From positions 1 to 8,771 of the forward strand of contig DASYXK010000009.1 in the NCBI GenBank assembly GCA_035935115.1: a stretch of DNA of 8,771 bases, in the 5' to 3' direction. The translations under genes and the position numbers were made by a program. How positions within the stretch are numbered: the stretch's first letter is position 1; every line of letters begins with the position of its first letter. The notes below the pieces were generated by a model. That model had not been told where the DNA came from and did not search any database. It saw nothing but the letters and a program-made list of their open reading frames with translations. Shown here one piece after another: positions 4,807-8,771 of the stretch. This DNA is from TA-20 sp035935115. Its GTDB lineage: Archaea > Thermoproteota > Nitrososphaeria > Nitrososphaerales > Nitrosopumilaceae.

Positions 4807-6393
4807 GTGCAAAAATCAGAAATAGTTTTTGAGGCAGCCTGCTTAGAAATCTCAAAGAATCTTCTTGCAATTCCTCAGCCTACAAGTCATGATGTAAAAA
4901 GGGAAATTAAAAAAATTTGTATTAAATATTCTTTAGAAAGGATTCCAAGAAACTATGAGATACTTGCAGAAGTAAAAGGGGTTGATTTTATAAAACTGCA
5001 AAAGGCATTGATACGAAAGCCAGTAAAAACAGCCTCTGGAGTTGCAGTAATTGCACTAATGCCAAAACCATATGCGTGTCCACATGGAAGATGCACTTAC
5101 TGTCCTGGTGGAGTAGAATACAACACACCAAACAGTTACACTGGCATGGAACCATCAACCCAAAATGCCATATCAAATAATTATGATCCGAAAAAACAGA
5201 TAATTGACAAGCTTGATCATTTGTTGACTTATGGTCATGATAGCTCAAAACTTGAGATTGTCATAGTTGGTGGAACGTTTCTATTTATGCCAAGAGACTA
5301 TCAGACAAACTTCATTAAATCATGTTTTGACGCATTAAATGGATTTGATTCACCAGATTTAGAATCTGCCAAGAAAAATAACGAGCATGCAAAAATAAGA
5401 AACGTTGGTTTTACAATAGAAACAAAACCAGACTATTGTAAAAAAGAACATGTAGACTGGATGCTAGACTATGGAATCACAAGAATAGAAATAGGAATGC
5501 AAAGTCTGCATGAGAATGTCTATAAAATTGTAAACAGGGGACACGACCTAAACGATGTAATAGAATCATTTCAAATTGCAAAGGATGCTGGATACAAAAT
5601 TGTGTCTCATATGATGCCAGGATTGCCTACCATGACACCACAGCAAGATATTGATGATTTCAAAAAGCTCTTTGACGATCCTGCTTTTAGACCAGACATG
5701 TTAAAAATATACCCAACGCTTGTTTTGGAAAATACTGGTCTTTACAATTCTTACATGGATGGCACGTATGTTCCATATTCAGATCAAGACATGATCAAAG
5801 TGCTAACGGAAATTAAAAAGATCATACCACGATGGGTTAGAATAATGAGGGTACAAAGAGAAATATCGTCAGATCAAATAATTGCAGGGCCAAAACTTGG
5901 CAACCTACGTCAGATATTACAACAGAATCTCAAAAAACAAAACATAGCATGCAAATGCATAAGATGCAGAGAGGCTGGACTTTCAGAAGATTCCATAGAT
6001 CTTAATGACATGAAACTAAACAGAAAAGAATACGAATCATCAGGTGGTCATGAAGTGTTCTTGTCCTATGATGATTCTAAAGATAGAATATTTGGGTTTT
6101 TGAGACTTAGAAAACCAAGCAACAAAGCACATAGACAAGAAGTAGCACAAAACACCTGTATTGTAAGAGAGATTCATGTTTATGGAAAATCGTTAAAGCT
6201 TGGGGAGCGAGATAAGGACAGTGTTCAACATTTGGGATTGGGTAAAAATCTAATGGTAGAAGCTGAGAAAGTATCAAAAGAAAAGTTTGATGCAAAAAGA
6301 TTACTTGTGATTAGTGCGGTTGGCACCAGAGAATATTATAAAAAACTAGGATATTCTATTTTGGGTCCATACATGTCAAAGGAATTGGTGTAA
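4807..6393 (+). CDS. elp3: Archaeal Elp3, tRNA wobble-uridine (U34) carboxymethyl/acetyl-CoA radical enzyme
   Basis: Elp3 uses a radical-SAM centre and acetyl-CoA to add the carboxymethyl-type side chain to U34 of tRNAs; archaea have it without the other Elongator subunits. The protein is 528 residues from GTG 4807 (533 from TTG 4792). In GTG numbering, the N-terminal basic tRNA-binding part covers about 1-80. The radical-SAM cluster motif C-P-H-G-R-C-T-Y-C-P-G-G has Cys91, 96 and 99 (CxxxxCxxC). The radical-SAM barrel runs to about 370, with I-E-T-K-P-D-Y and G-M-Q-S-L. A zinc-type cluster C-K-C-I-R-C has Cys382, 384 and 387. The C-terminal GNAT acetyl-CoA domain runs about 410-528, with Q-H-L-G-L-G-K, V-I-S-A-V-G-T-R-E-Y-Y and K-L-G-Y. 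All catalytic parts are present. I prefer GTG because of the TATA spacing. The stop overlaps the lysS ATG by one base. Confidence 0.94.
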   Translation: MQKSEIVFEAACLEISKNLLAIPQPTSHDVKREIKKICIKYSLERIPRNYEILAEVKGVDFIKLQKALIRKPVKTASGVAVIALMPKPYACPHGRCTYCPGGVEYNTPNSYTGMEPSTQNAISNNYDPKKQIIDKLDHLLTYGHDSSKLEIVIVGGTFLFMPRDYQTNFIKSCFDALNGFDSPDLESAKKNNEHAKIRNVGFTIETKPDYCKKEHVDWMLDYGITRIEIGMQSLHENVYKIVNRGHDLNDVIESFQIAKDAGYKIVSHMMPGLPTMTPQQDIDDFKKLFDDPAFRPDMLKIYPTLVLENTGLYNSYMDGTYVPYSDQDMIKVLTEIKKIIPRWVRIMRVQREISSDQIIAGPKLGNLRQILQQNLKKQNIACKCIRCREAGLSEDSIDLNDMKLNRKEYESSGGHEVFLSYDDSKDRIFGFLRLRKPSNKAHRQEVAQNTCIVREIHVYGKSLKLGERDKDSVQHLGLGKNLMVEAEKVSKEKFDAKRLLVISAVGTREYYKKLGYSILGPYMSKELV

Positions 6394-7979
6394 TGGAAGA
6401 GCAAAAAATTATTGGTAGAGGAACCTGGATAGACAAGCTTGCAGACGAGCTATTACAAAGGGAGAAAATGCTTGGACGTAGCACTGATTTGATAAATGTT
6501 GAGAGTGGACTTGGAGCATCTGGCATTCCTCATATAGGAAGCCTTGGGGATGCAGTACGAGCATACGGGGTAAAGCTTGCATTAGAAAATTTTGGATACA
6601 AATCAGAGCTTATTGCATATTCAGATGATCTTGACGGATTGAGAAAAATTCCAGAAGGATTTCCCGAATGGTTAAAGGATTATGTTGCAAAGCCGGTCTC
6701 TTTTATTCCAGATCCGTTTGATTGTCATGATTCGTATGGTGCACACATGAGCAGCCTCTTGCTTGATGGTTTGGATAATCTTGGAATAAAATACAAATTT
6801 CAAAGAGGAGTTGACACTTACAAAAATGGTCTCTTAAAAGACCAAATTCATACCATATTGGTAAACAGTAAAAAAATTGGAGTAAAGATTGCAGAGCTTG
6901 TAGGGCAAGAAAAATACCAGGAATCGCTTCCTTATTTTCCAATTTGTTCAAACTGTGGAAGGCTATACACAGCAGTGGCGTATGATTATTTGGAAGATGA
7001 AAAAAAGATAAGATACAGATGTGGAGACACTACAATTGGTTCCAAAGTTTTAGCAGGCTGCGGTCATGAGGGAATAGCTGATATCGCAAAAGATTTGGGC
7101 AAGCTTGCATGGAAGGTAGAGTTTGCTGCAAGATGGCAAGCATTTGATGTAAGATTTGAAGCGTATGGAAAGGACATCATGGATTCTGTCAAGGTAAATG
7201 ACTGGGTGGCAGATGAAATACTGCAATTTCCACATCCTCATCATGTAAAATACGAGATGTTTTTAGACAAGGGCGGCAAGAAGATTTCCAAGTCTCTTGG
7301 CAACGTAGTGACATCTCAAACATGGCTAAAGTATGGTTCACCAAAATCTATCTTGCTTTTATTGTACAAAAGAATCACGGGAACTCGTGAAGTTGGATTT
7401 GAAGACATTCCGTCTCTAATGGACGAATATAATGAGCTTGAAAACATCTACTTTGGAAAGATAAAACTGGATAATGAAACCAAAGTGATCAGGGCAAAAG
7501 GTCTCTATGAATATGTAAATCTCTTAAATGTTCCCAAAAATCCCACGCCTTATGTTAATTATAGATTGCTGGTCCAGCTTTGTAAAATATTTAGGGAAAA
7601 CAGAAATCAACTTGTAATTAAAAAACTAATAGAATATGGAACAATAAAAGAATCAAGTGTAGAAATTGAAAATCTGATTAATTTAGCTGGAACATATGCC
7701 GATGATTTTGATAAACCAACAAAAGTCGAGGTACAAATGGATGAAAATACAAAAAAATCATTAAAAGAATTGGCAACAGCACTTTCATCTGATATCGAGC
7801 CAACAGATCTGCAAAATTCCATCTACCAGATTGCCAAAGACAATGGCGTTCAACCAAAGGACTTTTTCAAAATACTATACCAGATAATCTTGGCATCAGA
7901 GCGTGGTCCAAAGATAGGTCCACTCATCATGGATATCGGTAGAAAGAAAGTTGCGCAGACTCTTTTGGAGTATCTCTAA
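6393..7979 (+). CDS. lysS: Lysyl-tRNA synthetase, class I
   Basis: This is the archaeal class I form that charges tRNA-Lys with lysine using ATP in the cytosol; it is unrelated to the class II LysRS of most bacteria. The 528-residue length is typical. The Rossmann catalytic core shows the HIGH-type signature P-H-I-G-S at 46-50 and the KMSKS-type loop K-I-S-K-S at 297-301. Between them, Cys185/Cys188 (C-S-N-C), Cys210 and Cys223 (G-C-G-H) look like the zinc-binding knuckle, followed by G-K-L-A-W-K-V-E-F-A-A-R-W at 236-248, a family block. The C-terminal 200 residues are helical and form the anticodon-binding domain. The gene starts at ATG 6393 inside the elp3 stop (TAATG) and ends in the same kind of overlap with the next small gene, so it is the middle of a three-gene operon. 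I see no second, class II LysRS in the window. Confidence 0.96.
   Translation: MEEQKIIGRGTWIDKLADELLQREKMLGRSTDLINVESGLGASGIPHIGSLGDAVRAYGVKLALENFGYKSELIAYSDDLDGLRKIPEGFPEWLKDYVAKPVSFIPDPFDCHDSYGAHMSSLLLDGLDNLGIKYKFQRGVDTYKNGLLKDQIHTILVNSKKIGVKIAELVGQEKYQESLPYFPICSNCGRLYTAVAYDYLEDEKKIRYRCGDTTIGSKVLAGCGHEGIADIAKDLGKLAWKVEFAARWQAFDVRFEAYGKDIMDSVKVNDWVADEILQFPHPHHVKYEMFLDKGGKKISKSLGNVVTSQTWLKYGSPKSILLLLYKRITGTREVGFEDIPSLMDEYNELENIYFGKIKLDNETKVIRAKGLYEYVNLLNVPKNPTPYVNYRLLVQLCKIFRENRNQLVIKKLIEYGTIKESSVEIENLINLAGTYADDFDKPTKVEVQMDENTKKSLKELATALSSDIEPTDLQNSIYQIAKDNGVQPKDFFKILYQIILASERGPKIGPLIMDIGRKKVAQTLLEYL
7967..7970 (+). promoter_or_regulatory. Shine-Dalgarno-like GGAG before the membrane microprotein
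   Basis: GGAG inside the lysS 3' end lies 8 nt before ATG 7979. In contrast to the leaderless operon heads, this internal gene has a ribosome site, which supports it as a real coding region and its ATG as the start. Confidence 0.5.
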
Positions 7980-8173
7980 TGGCACATAGTGAACACAATA
8001 GGCCAAAAAGTGGAGGCATGGCACTAATTGTTGGCGGAATTTTGATTTTTATTTTTGCTCCTTCATATTTTAAACAAAATCTGGTCGAAGGTATTGGTGC
8101 AATAATAGCAGGATTTGCCTTGGGCGGCATTGGTTTTTACCTTACTTTTTTGAAAAAAAAGAAAAATGTGTAA
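7979..8173 (+). CDS. Two-helix membrane microprotein of unknown function
   Basis: A 64-residue protein that I do not recognise by function. Residues 1-12 are polar and include two His, Arg and Lys. Residues 13-31 form a first hydrophobic helix (G-G-M-A-L-I-V-G-G-I-L-I-F-I-F-A). A short charged turn (K-Q-N-L-V-E-G) follows. Residues 38-57 form a second, glycine-rich helix (I-G-A-I-I-A-G-F-A-L-G-G-I-G-F-Y). The tail is strongly basic (four consecutive Lys). By the positive-inside rule both termini face the cytoplasm. It overlaps the lysS stop by one base (TAATG) and has a GGAG ribosome site, so it belongs to the elp3-lysS operon. The glycine spacing suggests helix packing or self-assembly, but that is inference. 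An A8 and an A5 tract near the 3' end encode the Lys tail. Confidence 0.72.
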   Translation: MAHSEHNRPKSGGMALIVGGILIFIFAPSYFKQNLVEGIGAIIAGFALGGIGFYLTFLKKKKNV

Positions 8174-8181
8174 AAAGGATC

Positions 8182-8204
8182 AAATATAAGAGAATTGATA
8201 TAAA
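8182..8204 (+). promoter_or_regulatory. Candidate TATA elements for the coiled-coil gene
   Basis: AAATATAA at 8182-8189 and ATATAAA at 8198-8204 are TATA-like. Either would give a transcript with a leader of about 45-60 nt before ATG 8272. That fits the GAGG ribosome site seen there, unlike the leaderless genes in the rest of the window. Confidence 0.35.
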
Positions 8205-8259
8205 CAGATAAAATCAGTTTAAGGAATAAATTGAAAATAATGCTCTTCTTAGAAGTAAT

Positions 8260-8263
8260 GAGG
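8260..8263 (+). promoter_or_regulatory. Shine-Dalgarno-like GAGG before ATG 8272
   Basis: GAGG is separated by 8 nt from the ATG at 8272 and is complementary to the CCUC core of the 16S rRNA 3' end. It supports this ATG over other candidates. Confidence 0.45.
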
Positions 8264-8271
8264 CAATAATA

Positions 8272-8771
8272 ATGGGTCTGTTTGGGCGTTCAAAAAAACA
8301 TGAAAAAATAGAATTAGAGGAAGAAATCAAAATTAAGACGTCAGAAGAAACATCTAGAGATGAATTAGAACAAACAAAAAATGAAATACAAGATGCCTTG
8401 GCAGCTCTAAATGCAACATCTTACCAATTGGAAAATGTAAAAGAGGAATACGATGTAGAATTAAAAAAATTAGCAGAATCTAAAAAAGAACTTGAAGCTA
8501 ACAAAACTGAGATTTCTAAATTAAGATCAGAACATCGATCCATATTAGAAGAAATTCGATTATCTAGAGCTGATCTTTCTACAATAAAATCACAATATGA
8601 TCAAAAAGAAGTAGAATTAATTAAAGAAAAAATTGAATCTGCCAATGCTGAGATATCTGAAATAAATTCCAAAAAAAACGATCTCATAACAGAGCTAGAT
8701 GAGATGCAGTACAAGATAGAATTGGCAAAAAGAGAATTTCATGAGATAAACTCAAGGATCATAAATGTAAA
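8272..8771 (+). CDS. Long coiled-coil protein, partial (3' end outside the window)
   Basis: An open frame of 166 codons from ATG 8272 to the right edge without a stop. The N-terminus is M-G-L-F-G-R-S-K-K-H-E-K, a short glycine/hydrophobic then basic tip. From about residue 12 onwards the sequence is almost wholly Glu, Lys, Leu, Ile, Ser, Asn and Gln with hydrophobic residues at heptad-like spacing (for example Y-Q-L-E-N-V-K-E-E-Y, I-L-E-E-I-R-L-S, I-E-S-A-N-A-E-I). There is no proline and almost no glycine after the tip, so a long continuous coiled coil is likely. No signal peptide or membrane helix is visible in this part. I do not recognise the family; a structural, septum- or chromosome-associated role would be a guess. 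The start has a GAGG ribosome site. Its own promoter elements lie in the 98-bp gap after the microprotein gene. Confidence 0.75.
   Translation, partial: MGLFGRSKKHEKIELEEEIKIKTSEETSRDELEQTKNEIQDALAALNATSYQLENVKEEYDVELKKLAESKKELEANKTEISKLRSEHRSILEEIRLSRADLSTIKSQYDQKEVELIKEKIESANAEISEINSKKNDLITELDEMQYKIELAKREFHEINSRIINV

Noticed and set aside
7927..8130. Minus-strand frame opposite the membrane microprotein
   Set aside because: The plus-strand frame has a ribosome site, operon overlap and two clean membrane helices; the antisense frame has none of these.
8145..8165. A8 and A5 tracts near the end of the microprotein as programmed slippage or an intrinsic terminator
   Set aside because: They encode a plausible Lys tail; the T6/A8 inverted repeat has no GC pairs and no following T-tract, so neither frameshifting nor a terminator is supported.
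1..8771. CRISPR array, insertion sequence, prophage or defence system
   Set aside because: There are no regularly spaced repeats, transposase or integrase motifs, and no terminal inverted repeats; gene content and codon use look uniform and chromosomal.

Overview
The window looks like the chromosome of an ammonia-oxidising thaumarchaeon (Nitrososphaeria, probably Nitrosopumilales-like). I infer this from protein content and style, not from a database match. The DNA is AT-rich, with heavy ATA, AGA and AAA codon use. It carries an archaeal class I lysyl-tRNA synthetase, a stand-alone archaeal Elp3, a PAC2-family proteasome chaperone, a stand-alone Lrp/AsnC RAM domain and a small winged-helix regulator. 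Several genes have a TATA-like element about 25-28 nt ahead of the start codon, as expected for leaderless archaeal transcripts. Several of those starts are TTG or GTG.

Layout, left to right. (1) The 3' part of a TldE/PmbA-type gene runs rightwards out of the left edge and ends at 1085. It converges on a CaCA-family cation exchanger gene (2089 to 1082, minus strand), and the two stop codons share the palindrome TTAA. (2) A 78-residue RAM-domain regulator (2376 to 2140, minus) and a 114-residue winged-helix protein (2497-2841, plus) diverge from a 120-bp region. That region holds two perfect palindromes and a pair of 8-bp direct repeats placed on or next to the predicted promoters. (3) Twenty bases after the winged-helix gene lies a PAC2-family proteasome assembly chaperone/activator that ends in an HbYX tail (Leu-Tyr-Met). 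(4) purM follows with its own promoter and a downstream T-tract. (5) elp3, lysS and a two-helix membrane microprotein form a tight operon; both internal junctions are 1-base TAATG overlaps. (6) A long coiled-coil protein begins at 8272 and runs out of the right edge.

Functionally these are mostly housekeeping genes: purine synthesis, tRNA wobble modification and lysylation, proteasome handling, cation transport and a TldD/TldE-type protease subunit. The elp3-lysS coupling is suggestive because tRNA-Lys(UUU) is a natural Elp3 substrate. I found no mobile element, CRISPR array, rRNA, tRNA or obvious defence system. No stretch longer than 300 bases lacks a gene; the longest gaps are 120 bp (2377-2496) and 111 bp (4696-4806).
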